NCBI RefSeq assembly: GCF_012070395.1
Contig: NZ_JAAFYS010000003.1
Span: 1 to 64,000 of the forward strand
Length of the DNA stretch: 64,000 nucleotides
Reading direction: 5' to 3'
Source of the DNA: Pseudoroseicyclus tamaricis
Lineage (GTDB): Bacteria > Pseudomonadota > Alphaproteobacteria > Rhodobacterales > Rhodobacteraceae
Made by a program: the position numbers and the translations under genes. Below are positions 39,516 to 50,409 of this stretch, piece after piece. Positions within the stretch are counted from its first letter, which is position 1; the number at the start of each line of letters is the position of its first letter. Below the pieces are notes generated by a model that worked only from the letters and a program-made list of their open reading frames with translations, was not told the origin of the DNA and did not search any database.

Positions 39516-41183
39516 TCAGCCGAGCCGGCTCACCACCACCGTCACCTCGGGCTTCTTGCCGATCTCGTCATTCGCCGAGCGGCGGACGACGCCCTTCAGC
39601 TCCTTCTCGAGCTTGTCCTCGCTGCGCATGGTCTTCGCATTCGCCCGGCCGACGAACTGGGCGAGATCCGCCTCCAGCACCTCGGTCAGCCCGGCCTTGG
39701 AGCGGCCCGTCTCCGGCAGGCCCATGAGGTCCACCCAGGGGTCGCCGATCGGCTCGTCCTTCTCGTCCAGCACCAGCGTCACCAGCACGTGGCCGTTGAG
39801 CGCCATGCGGATGCGGTCGCGGACGATGCCATCCATCGCGCCGATCATCACAGACCCGTCGAGGTAGGTGCGGCCGGCATCGACGAACTCCACCACCGAG
39901 GGGCGGGTGCCGCCGATGTCGAGCATCATGCCGTTGGTGGCGATGATCGAGGGGAAGCCCCCCGCCTCGGCCACCTTTCGGTGCTCGCGCAGGTGCCGGT
40001 GCTCGCCGTGCATGGGCACGATCATCTCCGGCTTCACGAGGCGGTGCATCTCCTCCAGGTCCGGCCGGTTGGCGTGGCCGGAGACGTGGTGCGTCCCCGT
40101 TTCGCCGTAGATCACGTCCACCCCCTTCTCGGAGAGCTGGTTCATGATCTTGATCACGCCCTTTTCGTTGCCCGGGATGATCTTGGAGGAGAAGAGGAAC
40201 GTATCCCCCTCCTGCAGCTTCAGCCCGAGGTAGCTGCCCTGCGCCAGCTGGGCGGAGGCGGCGCGCCGCTCGCCCTGGCTGCCCGTCACGAGCAGCAGCA
40301 GGTTCTGGCGCGGCAGGTCCGCCGCCTCTTCGGGCGAGATGACGGGCGGGAAATCCCCGAGGATGCCGGTGTCCTGCGCCGCCTTGACCATGGTGCGCAT
40401 CGCCCGGCCCAGCAGCACGACGGAGCGGCCGGCCGCCTGCCCCGCTTCCGCCAGCGTCTTCAGACGCGCGACGTTGGAGCCGAAGGTCGTCGCCGCGACG
40501 AGGCCGGGAGCCTCGCGGATCAGCTCGGTGATCGGGCCCTTCAGCGTCGCCTCGGAGCGGCCGGGGTTGGGGGAGAAGACGTTCGTCGAGTCGCAGAGCA
40601 GCGCCTTGACGCCAAGCGCGCCGATCTCGCTCCACAGCACCTTGTCGAAGGGCTCGCCGACGATGGGCGTCTCGTCGATCTTGAAGTCTCCGGTATGGGC
40701 GATCCGGCCCGCAGCCGTCTCGATCACCAGCCCCGAGCTTTCGGGGATGGAGTGCGAGATGGGCACGAAGCCGACGCGGAACGGCCCGGCCTCGATGGTG
40801 GCCGGCCAGCTTTCGGCGATGTGCAGGGCGCTGTCGGGCGCGCCCGCTTCGTCCAGCGCCTCGCGGGCGATCTGGGCGGTGAACTTGCGCGCGTAGATCG
40901 GCGCCCGCAGCTTGTCCCAGAGCAGGCCGACGGCGCCGATATGGTCCATGTGGGCATGGGTGATGAAGATGGCTTCGATCCGGTCACGCCGCTCCAGGAG
41001 CCACGTCAGGTCGGGCAGGATCAGCTCGACGCCGGGGGTGCCGTCCATGTCGGGGAAGGTCACGCCGAGGTCAACGACGATCAGCCGCTCCTTGCCCGGT
41101 TTGCCGTAGCCATAGACATAGGTGTTCATGCCGATCTCGCCGGCGCCCCCGAGGGGGAGGTAGATAAGGCGTTCGCCGCTCAT
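39516..41183 (-). CDS. rnj: Ribonuclease J
   Basis: A 555-residue metallo-beta-lactamase-fold RNase with endo- and 5'-3' exonuclease activity, involved in rRNA and mRNA maturation. The zinc motif HAHMDHIG is at about residues 75-82, and LGGAGEIGMN is at residues 12-21. The beta-CASP region includes CDSTNVFSPNPGRSE and TGSQGE, and MHGEHRHLREH is a late metal-binding block. The C-terminal dimerisation domain is complete. ATG 41183 overlaps the coaX stop, placing rnj at the end of the nuo-birA-coaX operon. Confidence 0.96.
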   Translation of the reverse strand: MSGERLIYLPLGGAGEIGMNTYVYGYGKPGKERLIVVDLGVTFPDMDGTPGVELILPDLTWLLERRDRIEAIFITHAHMDHIGAVGLLWDKLRAPIYARKFTAQIAREALDEAGAPDSALHIAESWPATIEAGPFRVGFVPISHSIPESSGLVIETAAGRIAHTGDFKIDETPIVGEPFDKVLWSEIGALGVKALLCDSTNVFSPNPGRSEATLKGPITELIREAPGLVAATTFGSNVARLKTLAEAGQAAGRSVVLLGRAMRTMVKAAQDTGILGDFPPVISPEEAADLPRQNLLLLVTGSQGERRAASAQLAQGSYLGLKLQEGDTFLFSSKIIPGNEKGVIKIMNQLSEKGVDVIYGETGTHHVSGHANRPDLEEMHRLVKPEMIVPMHGEHRHLREHRKVAEAGGFPSIIATNGMMLDIGGTRPSVVEFVDAGRTYLDGSVMIGAMDGIVRDRIRMALNGHVLVTLVLDEKDEPIGDPWVDLMGLPETGRSKAGLTEVLEADLAQFVGRANAKTMRSEDKLEKELKGVVRRSANDEIGKKPEVTVVVSRLG

Positions 41184-41953
41184 GTGTTATCCTTGTTGTA
41201 GCGGTGAATGATGGTCAGGCCGTGCATCGTCAGGTCATCCTCGACCTTGTCGAACAGCACGTCGCCCTGAGCGAAGAGGGAGGCGAGGCCCCCCGTGCCG
41301 ATGATTCTCATCGGCCTGTCACGTTCCGCGCGGATGCGTTCGCAGATCCCGCGCACGAGGCCGACATAGCCCCAGAAGATTCCCGATTGCATGCAGGCGA
41401 CGGTATTGGTGCCGATCACCTGCTGCGGCTTCGTCACGTCGACATGCGGCAGCGCCGCCGCCGCCTGGTGGAGCGCCTCGAGCGAGAGGTTCACCCCCGG
41501 CGCGATCACCCCGCCGACATAAGCGCCGTCGTCATCCACCACGTCGAAGGTGGTGGCGGTGCCGAAATCAACAACGACGAGGTTGCCGCCATGTCGGTCA
41601 TAGGCGCCGGCGGAGTTCACCAGCCGGTCGGGGCCGATGGCGGTGCCGGCATCGACCCGCGGCGCCACCGGCAGCAGGCAATCGGGCCGGCCGACGACGA
41701 AGGGGCGGGTGCCGTAGTAACGGTCGCAGAGCACCCGCAGGTTGAAGACCACCCGCGGCACGGTGGAGGAGATGATGACCTCGTCGATCATCACGTCGAG
41801 GTTGTTGTGGCGCATCAGGGTGGAGAGCCAGACGTAATACTGGTCCGCCGTGCGCTGCCACTCCGTCGAGGTGCGCCAGGTGCCGAGAAACTGCGAGCCG
41901 TCCCACACCGAGAAGACGGTGTTGGTGTTGCCGCAGTCGATGCAGAGCAGCAT
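41180..41953 (-). CDS. coaX: Type III pantothenate kinase
   Basis: A 257-residue CoaX, catalysing the first step of coenzyme A synthesis. MLLCIDCGNTNTVFSVWD is the phosphate-binding loop, and GPDRLVNSAGAYDRHG and VVDFGTATTFDVVDDDG are the other ASKHA-fold motifs. I use ATG 41953, with AAGGGG eight bases upstream; ATG 41959 is close by. The gene follows birA by 13 bases. CoaX and BirA adjacency is common in alphaproteobacteria and other groups. Confidence 0.95.
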   Translation of the reverse strand: MLLCIDCGNTNTVFSVWDGSQFLGTWRTSTEWQRTADQYYVWLSTLMRHNNLDVMIDEVIISSTVPRVVFNLRVLCDRYYGTRPFVVGRPDCLLPVAPRVDAGTAIGPDRLVNSAGAYDRHGGNLVVVDFGTATTFDVVDDDGAYVGGVIAPGVNLSLEALHQAAAALPHVDVTKPQQVIGTNTVACMQSGIFWGYVGLVRGICERIRAERDRPMRIIGTGGLASLFAQGDVLFDKVEDDLTMHGLTIIHRYNKDNT

Positions 41954-41966
41954 GGGCATCGCCCCT

Positions 41967-42707
41967 TCAGAAATAGACATCCGCCGCCGGCAGCGTGACC
42001 GGCCCGGCGGGCGTGGTGAGCATCAGGCTGCCCCTTGCGTCGATACCGTCGAAGCGGCCCCGCGTCTCCCCCTTCGGCGTCCGCGCCCGGATTTCCTGCC
42101 CGAGCCGCGCCGCAGCCGCGAGCCAGGCGTCGCGGATAGACGGGAAGCCCTCGGCCACCAGCCGCGCATCCCAGCGGGCATAGGCGGGGGCGAGCCGGTC
42201 GAGGAAGGCCTCGGGCGAGACCGCGACCCCCGTCTCCTGCAGGAGGGAGACGGGGCGAACGGCGCCCTCCGGGAGATCTCCCTGCCCCGGCGCAGCGGCG
42301 AGGTTGACGCCGATGCCGATGGCCAGCGCCGGGCCAAAATTCTCCAGAAGGATGCCGGCGACCTTGCCCTCGCTGAGGAGCACGTCGTTCGGCCACTTGA
42401 GGGAGAGATGGGCCTGCGGGGCGACTTCCGCAAGGGCATCGCGCAGGGCGAGGGAGGCGACGAAGCTGCGCTGCGCCTTCTCCATCGGGCCGCCCTCGGG
42501 CGCGTCGATCAGCGTGGCGGCGAAGTTGCCGGGCGGCATCGCCCAGGGCCGCCCCTGCCGGCCGCGTGCAGACGTCTGCTCCAGCGCCAGAAGCCAGAGG
42601 GGCCCCCGCTCGCCCTCGCGGACGAGGCGGGCCGCCTCGTCCATTGTCGATGTCAGCGACCGGTAGACGCGCCTCTCGGCCGCCCGGGCCGGGGCCTCAG
42701 TTGACAA
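41967..42707 (-). CDS. birA: Biotin--[acetyl-CoA-carboxylase] ligase
   Basis: A 246-residue class I biotin protein ligase with no N-terminal DNA-binding domain. STMDEAARL is the start of the catalytic domain, [16 protein letters not shown] is the biotinyl-AMP loop and LKWPNDVLL contains the catalytic Lys. I place the start at TTG 42707, which overlaps the end of nuoN; the open frame extends ten codons further with no ATG that fits better. It attaches biotin to acetyl-CoA carboxylase and similar enzymes. Confidence 0.92.
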   Translation of the reverse strand: MSTEAPARAAERRVYRSLTSTMDEAARLVREGERGPLWLLALEQTSARGRQGRPWAMPPGNFAATLIDAPEGGPMEKAQRSFVASLALRDALAEVAPQAHLSLKWPNDVLLSEGKVAGILLENFGPALAIGIGVNLAAAPGQGDLPEGAVRPVSLLQETGVAVSPEAFLDRLAPAYARWDARLVAEGFPSIRDAWLAAAARLGQEIRARTPKGETRGRFDGIDARGSLMLTTPAGPVTLPAADVYF

Positions 42708-44133
42708 GGGCCGCGGCCGCCTGGGCGGCGAGAGCATCGACGCCGAAGAGGTTTATGACACCGAAGACCATTGCCAGCGCACAGACCATCAGCACGCTCC
42801 ACAGCACCGGCGAGGACGGCGGGTCGAGCGAGTCACGCTCGGTGCCGAAGTACATGTAGTAGACGATGCGCAGGTAGTAGAAGGCGGAGATGACCGAGGC
42901 GATGACGCCGAGGATCGCCAGCCAGCTCAGCCCCCCCTGCACCGCCGCCTGCAGCACGTAGAGCTTGCCGAAGAAGCCCACCAGCGGCGGCACCCCGGCG
43001 AGGGAGAAGAGCAGCACCAGCATCGCCAGCGCACGCAGCGGCTCCCGCTTGGAATACATGTGCAGCGACTCGATGTCGGTGACCGGGCGGCCGTCCTTCT
43101 CCATCGAGAGGATGAAGGCGAAGGCGCCGACGTTCATCGTCAGGTAGATGGCCATGTAGATCAGCATCGCCTGCACGCCGAAGAGCGTGCCGGAGGCGAG
43201 GCCCATGAGCGCGAAGCCCATGTGGCTGATCGAGGAATAGGCCATCAGTCGCTTGATGTTGCGCTGCCCGATGGCGGCGATGGCGCCGAGGAACATCGAG
43301 AAGACGGCGAGGAAGGCGATGATCTGCTGCCAGTCACCGACGATGGTGCCGAAGGCGTCGTGCATCACCCGAGCCAGCAGGGCCATGGCCGCGAGCTTGG
43401 GCGCGGTGGCGAAGAAGGCCGTCACCGGCGTCGGCGCGCCCTCGTAGACGTCCGGCGTCCACATGTGGAAGGGCGCGGCGGAGATCTTGAAGGCGAAGCC
43501 GGCGAGCAGGAAGGCGAGGCCGAAGAGCAGCCCGATGGAGACATCGCCCGCCGCCGCCTCGAAGATGCCGGCGAAGAGCGTGGTGCCCGAGAAGCCGTAG
43601 GTCAGCGAGGCGCCGTAGAGCAGCAGCCCCGAGGAGAGGGCGCCGAGCACGAAGTACTTCAGCCCCGCCTCGGTGGAGCGCACGGAATCGCGGCGGATCG
43701 AGGCGATCACGTAGGCGGCGAGCGACTGCAGCTCGAGCCCCATGTAGAGCACCATCAGGTCCCCGGCGGAAACCATGACCATCATGCCGACGACAGAGAG
43801 CGAGATGAGCACCGGGTACTCGAAGCGCAGGAGGCCGCGGCGGCTCATGTATTCCATGCTGATCAGCAGCACGGCGGCGGCGGAGAGCAGGATGCCCACC
43901 TTGGCGAAGCGCGAGAACGGGTCGCTGATGAAGCTGCCGTAGAAGGCCAGCTCGCTGCCGGAGCCGGCGTAGCCGATCCAGAAGGCGAGGCCGGCGAAGA
44001 CGATGGCGGTCAGCACCGTGAGCGGGCGGGCGCTGTCGTCCTTGCCGGTGTAGACGACCACGATGAGGGAGACCATCGCGTAGAACGCGAGCATGACTTC
44101 CGGCAGCAGGATCGAGAGATCGGTGGACATCAT
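42697..44133 (-). CDS. nuoN: NADH-quinone oxidoreductase subunit N
   Basis: A 478-residue antiporter-like membrane subunit of complex I with about 14 transmembrane helices. [15 protein letters not shown] and [31 protein letters not shown] are the discontinuous-helix and Lys-bearing motifs used in proton pumping. It is the last nuo gene here, ten bases after nuoM, and its end overlaps birA. Confidence 0.96.
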   Translation of the reverse strand: MMSTDLSILLPEVMLAFYAMVSLIVVVYTGKDDSARPLTVLTAIVFAGLAFWIGYAGSGSELAFYGSFISDPFSRFAKVGILLSAAAVLLISMEYMSRRGLLRFEYPVLISLSVVGMMVMVSAGDLMVLYMGLELQSLAAYVIASIRRDSVRSTEAGLKYFVLGALSSGLLLYGASLTYGFSGTTLFAGIFEAAAGDVSIGLLFGLAFLLAGFAFKISAAPFHMWTPDVYEGAPTPVTAFFATAPKLAAMALLARVMHDAFGTIVGDWQQIIAFLAVFSMFLGAIAAIGQRNIKRLMAYSSISHMGFALMGLASGTLFGVQAMLIYMAIYLTMNVGAFAFILSMEKDGRPVTDIESLHMYSKREPLRALAMLVLLFSLAGVPPLVGFFGKLYVLQAAVQGGLSWLAILGVIASVISAFYYLRIVYYMYFGTERDSLDPPSSPVLWSVLMVCALAMVFGVINLFGVDALAAQAAAALVN

Positions 44134-44142
44134 GGGGCGGTC

Positions 44143-45720
44143 CTAGTGGCTTGCGGCCGCGGTCTGCGCGGTCTGGATGGCGCCGGCGGCCGCCTCCTGG
44201 GCGATGCCGACGTCATGGATCAGGTTGGCGGTGGAGACTTCGATGATGTCGATCACGAGGCTCGGGTAGACGCCGAGCAGGATCGTCATCACCACCAGCG
44301 GGGCGAAGATCGCCTTCTCGCGGCCGGTCATGTCGGTGATCGAGCGCAGGGCTTCCTTGATGAGGTCACCCAGCACGACGCGGCGGTAGAGCCAGAGCGC
44401 GTAGGCGGCCGAGAGGATGACGCCGGAGGTGGCGACGAGCGCGACCCAGGTGTTGGCCTGGAAGATGCCCATCAGCGTCAGGAACTCGCCCACGAAGCCG
44501 GAGGTGCCCGGCAGGCCGACGTTGGCCATGGTGAAGAGCAGGAAGACGAAGGCATAGGCCGGCATCCGGTTCACGAGGCCGCCATAGGCGTCGATCTCCC
44601 GCGTGTGCATCCGGTCGTAGACGACGCCGACGCAGAGGAAGAGCGCGCCGGAGACGAAGCCGTGGGAGAGCATCTGGAAGATGGCGCCGTCGATGCCCTG
44701 CTGGTTCGCCGCGAAGATGCCAGCCGTCACGTAGCCCATGTGGGCGACGGAGGAATAGGCGATCAGCTTCTTCATGTCCTCCTGCACCAGCGCCACGAGC
44801 GAGGCGTAGACGATGGCGATGGCCGACAGCCACAGCACCAGCGGGCCGAGGATGTCGGACGCCACCGGGAACATCGGCAGGCTGAAGCGCAGGAAGCCGT
44901 AGCCCCCCATCTTCAGCAGGATCGCCGCCAGCACGACGGAGCCGGCGGTCGGCGCCTGCACGTGCGCGTCGGGCAGCCAGGTGTGGACGGGCCACATCGG
45001 CATCTTCACCGCGAAGGAGGCGAAGAAGGCCAGCCAGAGCAGCGTCTGCAATCCGCCGGTGATCTGCCAGCCGAGGATCGGCATCGTCTCGGAGGAGAAG
45101 TTGAAGGTCAGCAGCGACACCTCGCCTTCGCCGCAGGCGGCGATGCAGGTGGTGCCGGCGACGTTCGCCATCGTCACCATGGCGACGAGCATCAGCACCG
45201 AGCCGAGGAACGTGTAGAGGAAGAACTTGAAGGCCGCGTAGATACGGTCCTTCCCGCCCCAGATGCCGATGATGAGGAACATCGGGATCAGGCCGCCCTC
45301 GAAGAACAGGTAGAAGAGCACCAGGTCCAGCGCCATGAAGACGCCGAGCATCAGCGTCTCCAGCACGAGGAAGGCGATCATGTACTCCTTCACCCGGTGC
45401 GTGACGTTCCAGCAGGCCGCGATCGTCAGCGGCATGAGGAAGGTCGTCAGCATCACGAAGAGGACGGAGATGCCATCCACGCCCATGCGGTAATGCAGGC
45501 CGAGGAGCCACTCGTGATCCTCGACGAACTGGAAGGCCGCGACATCCCGGTCAAAGCCGGCGAGGATGAACAGGGAGGCGACGAAGGTGAAGGCCGTGGC
45601 GCCGAGCGCCACCCACTTGGCATTGGCCTGCGCCGCTTCGTCGTCGCCGCGCAGGAACAGCGCCAGGATCGCCGCCCCGATGAGCGGCATGAAGGTGGTG
45701 AGCGAGAGGATGTTGCCCAT
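44143..45720 (-). CDS. nuoM: NADH-quinone oxidoreductase subunit M
   Basis: A 525-residue antiporter-like proton-pumping subunit of complex [19 protein letters not shown] holds the conserved Glu, and [37 protein letters not shown] holds key Lys residues. An external loop contains CIAACGEGE, an unusual Cys pair for NuoM. Its ATG overlaps the nuoL stop by one base. Confidence 0.96.
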   Translation of the reverse strand: MGNILSLTTFMPLIGAAILALFLRGDDEAAQANAKWVALGATAFTFVASLFILAGFDRDVAAFQFVEDHEWLLGLHYRMGVDGISVLFVMLTTFLMPLTIAACWNVTHRVKEYMIAFLVLETLMLGVFMALDLVLFYLFFEGGLIPMFLIIGIWGGKDRIYAAFKFFLYTFLGSVLMLVAMVTMANVAGTTCIAACGEGEVSLLTFNFSSETMPILGWQITGGLQTLLWLAFFASFAVKMPMWPVHTWLPDAHVQAPTAGSVVLAAILLKMGGYGFLRFSLPMFPVASDILGPLVLWLSAIAIVYASLVALVQEDMKKLIAYSSVAHMGYVTAGIFAANQQGIDGAIFQMLSHGFVSGALFLCVGVVYDRMHTREIDAYGGLVNRMPAYAFVFLLFTMANVGLPGTSGFVGEFLTLMGIFQANTWVALVATSGVILSAAYALWLYRRVVLGDLIKEALRSITDMTGREKAIFAPLVVMTILLGVYPSLVIDIIEVSTANLIHDVGIAQEAAAGAIQTAQTAAASH

Positions 45721-47924
45721 CAGTTCGCCCCCCCGGCGATCGTGAGCCAGGTGATGAGCAGCGCGATGCCGATCACCATGGCGAAGGCGTAGGTGAAGAT
45801 GTAGCCGGATTGCCAGCGCCCGGCGAGGCGGGTCAGCATGGGTACGAAGCCCATGGAGATGCCGTTGATCGTCCCGTCGATCACGGAGCCGTCACCCCGC
45901 TTCCACAGCAGCCGGCCGAGGCCGGCGGCCGGACGCACGAAGAGGAACCCGTAGATCTCGTCGAAGTACCACTTGTTCAGCAGGAAGTTGTAGAGCGGCC
46001 GCTGGTTCTCGGCCAGCTTCGCGGGGAAGTCGGGCTTGCGGATATACATGAGCCAGGCGAGCGCGAAGCCGATCAGCATCGCCGCGAAGGGCGAGACCTT
46101 CACCCAGACAGGGCTGTGGTGCGCCGCGTCGAGCACCTCTTCGCTCTCTTCGCTCATGTAGATGGCGCCGATATCGCCGGTGCCGACGAGGTGCGCCTCT
46201 TCCTCGGCATGGCTTTCATCCGCCGCGGCCTGCTCGGTGGCATCCATCTCGGGCGCCGCGCCTTCGGCCGCGGTTTCGCCCACGTCCGCCAGACCTTCGC
46301 CGGATTCGTCCTGCGCCTCTTCGGGGGACTCGCCGGCCTCGGCGATGGGCTCGGCCTCGCCGTCGCCGGCGCGCGCCTCGGAGCCCTCCTCCTCGTGGTG
46401 GGGCATGTCGAAGAAGGTCGCCATGCGGTCATGGTCGCCGAAGAAGCTGTTGTGCCAGATCATTCCGGCGAAGATGGCACCGAGCGCCAGCACGCCTAGC
46501 GGGATGGTCATCACCGCCGGGCTCTCATGGGCATGCTCGTGCGTGTGGTGGTTGCCCCTCGGCTTGCCGAAGAAGGTGAGGAAGATCAGCCGCCAGGAGT
46601 AGAAGGAGGTGAAGAGCGCCGCGATGACGAGCGCCCAGAAGGCGAAGCCGTTGCCGGAGGCCCAGGCGCTCTCGATGATGGCGTCCTTCGAGAGGAAGCC
46701 GGCGAAGCCGATATAGGTCAGCGGGATGCCGACACCGGTGATGGCCAGCGTGCCGATCAGCATCGCCCAGAAGGTGTAGGGGATCTTCTTCCGCAGGCCG
46801 CCGTAATTCCGCATGTCCTGCTCGTGGTGCATCGCGTGGATGACGGAGCCGGCGCCGAGGAAGAGCATGGCCTTGAAGAAGGCGTGCGTGAAGAGGTGGA
46901 ACATCGCCGCGCCGTAGATGCCGGCACCGGCGGCCACGAACATGTAGCCGAGCTGCGAGCAGGTCGAATAGGCGATGACTCGCTTGATGTCGGTCTGCAC
47001 GAGGCCGATCGTGGCGGCGAAGAAGGCCGTCGAGGCGCCGATGTAGATGATGAAGGTCTTCACCTCCGGCGCGTATTCGAAGAGCGGCGACATCCGGCAG
47101 ACGAGGAACACGCCGGCCGTGACCATGGTCGCGGCGTGGATCAGCGCGGAGACGGGCGTCGGCCCCTCCATCGCGTCCGGCAGCCAGGTGTGCAGGAAGA
47201 GCTGCGCCGATTTTCCCATGGCGCCGACGAAGAGCAGGAAGGCGGCGAGGTTCGCGGCATTCCAGTCGCGCCAGAGGAAGTGGAGCGTCGTGTCCGCCAG
47301 CGCCGGCGCCTCGGCGAAGATCACGTCGAGCTCGATGGAATCCACCAGGAAGAACAGCGCGAAGATGCCGAGCGCGAAGCCGAAATCCCCGACGCGGTTG
47401 ACCACGAAGGCCTTGATGGAGGCGGCGTTGGCGGAGGGCTTGCGGAAGTAGAAGCCGATCAGGAGGTAGGAGGCGACGCCCACGCCCTCCCAGCCGAAGA
47501 ACAGCTGCAGGAGGTTGTCGGAGGTCACCAGCATCAGCATGGCGAAGGTGAAGAACGACAGGTAGGCGAAGAAGCGGGGACGGTAGCTCTCCCCCTCCCG
47601 GAAGTTCTCGTCATGGGCCATGTAGCCCATGGAATAAAGGTGCACGAGCGCCGAGACGGTGGTGATGACGATCAGCATGATCGCCGTCAGCCGGTCGAGC
47701 CGGATGGCCCAGTCGGTGCTCAGCGTGCCCGATTCCACCCAGCGCATCAGCGTGATGTGCTGCGTGCCGTCAGGCAGCGTGAAGAAGACGATCCAGCTCA
47801 GGAAGGCGGCGAGGAACAGCAGGACGGTGGCCGTCCACTGCGCGGCGCTCTCGCCGATCTGCCGCCAGAGGAAGCCGGCGATGAGCGCGCCGACCAGAGG
47901 GGCGAAGAGGATGATGGTCGTCAT
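45720..47924 (-). CDS. nuoL: NADH-quinone oxidoreductase subunit L with acidic insert
   Basis: A 734-residue complex I subunit, over 100 residues longer than E. coli NuoL (613). The core is typical: [42 protein letters not shown] and the long C-terminal segment that forms the lateral helix. The extra length comes from an acidic, Ala/Glu-rich insertion at about residues 505-600 (nt 46125-46410), before the last helices. It should face the periplasm or lie near the lateral helix; its role is unknown. GAGG precedes the start. Confidence 0.95.
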   Translation of the reverse strand: MTTIILFAPLVGALIAGFLWRQIGESAAQWTATVLLFLAAFLSWIVFFTLPDGTQHITLMRWVESGTLSTDWAIRLDRLTAIMLIVITTVSALVHLYSMGYMAHDENFREGESYRPRFFAYLSFFTFAMLMLVTSDNLLQLFFGWEGVGVASYLLIGFYFRKPSANAASIKAFVVNRVGDFGFALGIFALFFLVDSIELDVIFAEAPALADTTLHFLWRDWNAANLAAFLLFVGAMGKSAQLFLHTWLPDAMEGPTPVSALIHAATMVTAGVFLVCRMSPLFEYAPEVKTFIIYIGASTAFFAATIGLVQTDIKRVIAYSTCSQLGYMFVAAGAGIYGAAMFHLFTHAFFKAMLFLGAGSVIHAMHHEQDMRNYGGLRKKIPYTFWAMLIGTLAITGVGIPLTYIGFAGFLSKDAIIESAWASGNGFAFWALVIAALFTSFYSWRLIFLTFFGKPRGNHHTHEHAHESPAVMTIPLGVLALGAIFAGMIWHNSFFGDHDRMATFFDMPHHEEEGSEARAGDGEAEPIAEAGESPEEAQDESGEGLADVGETAAEGAAPEMDATEQAAADESHAEEEAHLVGTGDIGAIYMSEESEEVLDAAHHSPVWVKVSPFAAMLIGFALAWLMYIRKPDFPAKLAENQRPLYNFLLNKWYFDEIYGFLFVRPAAGLGRLLWKRGDGSVIDGTINGISMGFVPMLTRLAGRWQSGYIFTYAFAMVIGIALLITWLTIAGGAN

Positions 47925-47933
47925 GATCGCTCC

Positions 47934-48026
47934 TCAGAAGATCAGCGCCGGACGGGCGGGCATCGCGGGTGTGGCCGTGGCGGCGGAGGGCGCCGGTTGG
48001 CCGGGGGTTCCGTAATCGTTCAGCAC
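47934..48026 (-). CDS. Possible 30-residue ORF between nuoK and nuoL
   Basis: A GTG-started frame of 30 codons begins five bases after the nuoK stop and ends just before nuoL, its TGA leading into nuoL's GAGG ribosome site. GGGGTGAGG lies before the GTG. The peptide is Pro/Ala-rich with no helix that could cross a membrane. It could be a real small protein or simply a spacer that keeps ribosomes moving from nuoK to nuoL; protein evidence is lacking. Confidence 0.3.
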   Translation of the reverse strand: MLNDYGTPGQPAPSAATATPAMPARPALIF

Positions 48027-48030
48027 CGCC

Positions 48031-48336
48031 TCACCCCTTCATCACGTTGACATCTTCCACGTCGATCGTGCCGCGGTTGCGGAAGAAGCAGACGAGGATG
48101 GCGAGGCCGATGGCCGCCTCGGCGGCGGCGACGGTGAGCACGAAGAGCGTGAAGACCTGCCCGACGAGATCGCCGAGATAGGCCGAGAAGGCGACGAAGT
48201 TGATGTTGACGGAGAGCAGGATCAGCTCGATCGACATCAGGATGATGATGATGTTCTTCCGGTTGAGGAAGAGCCCGAAGATACCGATGACGAAGAGGGC
48301 CGCCGCGACGGCGAGGTAATGTTCCAGCCCGATCAT
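48031..48336 (-). CDS. nuoK: NADH-quinone oxidoreductase subunit K
   Basis: A 101-residue, three-helix complex I subunit, the usual length for Nuo[18 protein letters not shown] is the N-terminal helix and [19 protein letters not shown] carries the proton-path Glu; [13 protein letters not shown] has the second Glu. Its ATG overlaps the stop of the preceding lipoprotein gene (ATGA), so translation is coupled. Confidence 0.95.
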   Translation of the reverse strand: MIGLEHYLAVAAALFVIGIFGLFLNRKNIIIILMSIELILLSVNINFVAFSAYLGDLVGQVFTLFVLTVAAAEAAIGLAILVCFFRNRGTIDVEDVNVMKG

Positions 48337-48818
48337 GTGGTGCCCTCCTGAGCGGTTGCCGCGCTGTCCGGGTAGAAGACCTGGCAGCCGCAGCTCTCCA
48401 GCGTCCCGCGCCCGGCGCGGTATTCGATGTTGTTCGAGACCGCGCGCTCGGCGAGGTACACCGGCACGTCGGCAGCCGCCAGCGCCGATGCCGCATCGAT
48501 CAGCGTCGTGACGGCGAAGCGACGGTCTGACAGCACCTCGCCGCCGGAGGCGAAGGCCATGGAGGTCATCCTCACCCACTCGCCGCTGCCGCAGGCGGTG
48601 ACCTCATAGCGCTCGGCGCCCCAGTAGTCGTCTGCCGCACCGCCCGAGTGAGTGAGGCGGGTGACGACGGTGCCGTTGCCGAGATCCTGCGGAACGTCGC
48701 TGGCGGCGAAGCCGGAGGCGATGGCGCAATCGGCCGCCTCGAGCCCGTCCATGGCGCAGCCGGCGAGGCCGGCGGCGAATGCCGCGCCGGCGATCCCCGC
48801 CCTGCCCGTGCCGCTCAT
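48333..48818 (-). CDS. Small lipoprotein gene within nuo operon
   Basis: A 161-residue predicted lipoprotein: a short signal with lipobox LAGC (Cys18) followed by a soluble domain with five further Cys residues (in DCAIAS, TACGSG and SCGCQVF), which may form disulphides in the periplasm. ATG 48818 has GAGGGACGG upstream; earlier in-frame ATGs lack this. It is coupled to nuoK by a four-base overlap. I do not recognise a family. Its location makes a complex I assembly or stability role possible, but that is inference. Confidence 0.65.
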   Translation of the reverse strand: MSGTGRAGIAGAAFAAGLAGCAMDGLEAADCAIASGFAASDVPQDLGNGTVVTRLTHSGGAADDYWGAERYEVTACGSGEWVRMTSMAFASGGEVLSDRRFAVTTLIDAASALAAADVPVYLAERAVSNNIEYRAGRGTLESCGCQVFYPDSAATAQEGTT

Positions 48819-48932
48819 GTTCCGTCCCTCGCTCATGGAGGCCCTTCTGACATGTCCGCCGCCGCCGTCAACCGGGGCGGCTGTGCCGTTAACCATTTAC
48901 GCCCTGGCCCGGAGGGGCCGGGGCGGCCACGC

Positions 48933-49352
48933 TCAGCCCCCGAGGCCGAGCGCGAGGCAATCGCAATTGCCGATCTCGTCGCTGCCGATCGTCGTGTCGA
49001 CATCGGCGCCGATGCCGGCGGCGATGTCCTCTAGGCTCATGTCCCCGGCGCCTTCCATCAGCGCCTCGAACTCCCAGATCAGCCCGCTGCGGCCGGAGCT
49101 GCCGGCATTGATCGTCAGGTGCGCGCCCGAGGCACAGTCATGCACGAGGATCGTCGTGCCGTCCTCGCCCCTCCAGAAGAAGGAGCTGTAGTCCCCCGCC
49201 TCGGCGACCGGGCTGATCGCCTGCCCGAGGGGCGCGGCGTCGCCCTCCGCCTTGATGACACCGGCCTCCGGCTCGAAGTAGCAGGCGTCCTGCGCCGTGG
49301 TGGCGCCGGCCGCGAGGGCGAGGGCGGCGGTCAGGCTGGCGGTGATCTTCAT
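48933..49352 (-). CDS. Small exported protein within nuo operon
   Basis: A 139-residue exported protein with signal peptide MKITASLTAALALAAGATTAQ. The mature part has four Cys residues (DACYF, HDCAS, NCDCL) and acidic composition. AGGAGG at ideal spacing marks ATG 49352 as the start. It lies between nuoJ and the lipoprotein gene, about 56 bases after nuoJ. No family is recognised; oxidised-Cys-stabilised periplasmic protein is the best description. Confidence 0.65.
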   Translation of the reverse strand: MKITASLTAALALAAGATTAQDACYFEPEAGVIKAEGDAAPLGQAISPVAEAGDYSSFFWRGEDGTTILVHDCASGAHLTINAGSSGRSGLIWEFEALMEGAGDMSLEDIAAGIGADVDTTIGSDEIGNCDCLALGLGG

Positions 49353-49408
49353 CGGATGCCTCCTGCTGTCCATGCGCGGCCCGCGCCGCACGGGGCGGCG
49401 CGGCAGGC

Positions 49409-50014
49409 TCACAGGCCCTGCCCCGGCTTGACGTCCTTCAGCTCCATCGCCTTGGCGGGATCGCGCGACATCTGCAGCAGCACGTTCTGGCGCTTGACGT
49501 CCTGCCGGTGGCGCAGCGTCAGCACGATGGCCCCGATCATTGCTGTCAGCAGGATCAGGCCGGCGAGCTGGAAGAGCAGGAAGTAGCGGTCGTAGAGCAC
49601 GAGGCCGAGGAGGCGCGTGTTCATCCCCTCGCCGATGGGCACCACGAGGCGCTCGGCGGCGCCCTCGCCGTATTCCCAGATGCCGAAGGCGAGGCCGAGC
49701 TGCATCAGGATGACGATGCCGATCAGCAGCGCCAGCGGCATGTAGCGGGCCATCTCCGCCTTCAGCTCGGCGAAGTCGACATCGAGCATCATGACGACGA
49801 AGAGGAAGAGCACCGCGACGGCGCCGACGTAGACGATGATGAGCAGCATCGCCACGAACTCCGCCCCCACCAGCACGAAGAGCCCGGCGGCGGAGAGGAA
49901 GGCGAGGATGAGCCAGAGCACCGAGTGCACCGGATTGCGGGCCAGCACCGTCATCAGGCCCCCGAAGAGGGTGCTGACGGCGAAGAGATAGAAGGCGAAA
50001 GCGGCGACGGTCAT
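49409..50014 (-). CDS. nuoJ: NADH-quinone oxidoreductase subunit J
   Basis: A 201-residue complex I membrane subunit with five transmembrane helices. [39 protein letters not shown] is the highly conserved central part, including the pi-bulge helix. Its start overlaps the stop of the carboxymuconolactone-decarboxylase-like gene by four bases. Confidence 0.95.
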   Translation of the reverse strand: MTVAAFAFYLFAVSTLFGGLMTVLARNPVHSVLWLILAFLSAAGLFVLVGAEFVAMLLIIVYVGAVAVLFLFVVMMLDVDFAELKAEMARYMPLALLIGIVILMQLGLAFGIWEYGEGAAERLVVPIGEGMNTRLLGLVLYDRYFLLFQLAGLILLTAMIGAIVLTLRHRQDVKRQNVLLQMSRDPAKAMELKDVKPGQGL

Positions 50015-50409
50015 GTGTCTTTCTCCTCGTCCATGGCCTCTTTGGCCAGGTCCAGCGCCCGGTTCATGGCGGGCAGGCCGCCGAAGAGGCCGGCCATCTG
50101 AAGGGTTTCCGCCACTTCCTGGCGGGTGGCGCCGGCCTTGATGGCGTGGCGCACGGTCATGCGGATCTGCGATTCCCCCTGCGCGCCCAGCACCGTGAGG
50201 CCCTGAAGCGTCAGGAGCAGGCGCGTCTTGGCGTCCAGCCCCTCGGGGTTGAAGGTGCGGCCCCAGAAGGTTTCCAGCACCTCTTTGGGCATCGTCGGCC
50301 AGAGCGCCTCGAACCCCTTGGGAGAGAAGCTCTCCAGCGCCGGGTTGACGGCCTTGGCCCAGTCCTGCCCGGCCTTCATCATCGCCTCGAAAGGGTTCTG
50401 CGTGCTCAT
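50011..50409 (-). CDS. Carboxymuconolactone decarboxylase/AhpD-like protein
   Basis: A 132-residue protein of the CMD superfamily. The helical core has [22 protein letters not shown] and [26 protein letters not shown], both family hallmarks. It contains no cysteine, so it lacks the CxxC of peroxidase-type AhpD and cannot have that chemistry. It is embedded in the nuo operon with four-base overlaps on both sides. Similar genes sit in nuo operons of other Rhodobacterales as I recall; a role in complex I is not established. Confidence 0.85.
   Translation of the reverse strand: MSTQNPFEAMMKAGQDWAKAVNPALESFSPKGFEALWPTMPKEVLETFWGRTFNPEGLDAKTRLLLTLQGLTVLGAQGESQIRMTVRHAIKAGATRQEVAETLQMAGLFGGLPAMNRALDLAKEAMDEEKDT

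Noticed and set aside
43060-45792. 910-codon open frame on the plus strand
   Set aside because: It is antisense to nuoN and nuoM and shows shadow-frame composition.
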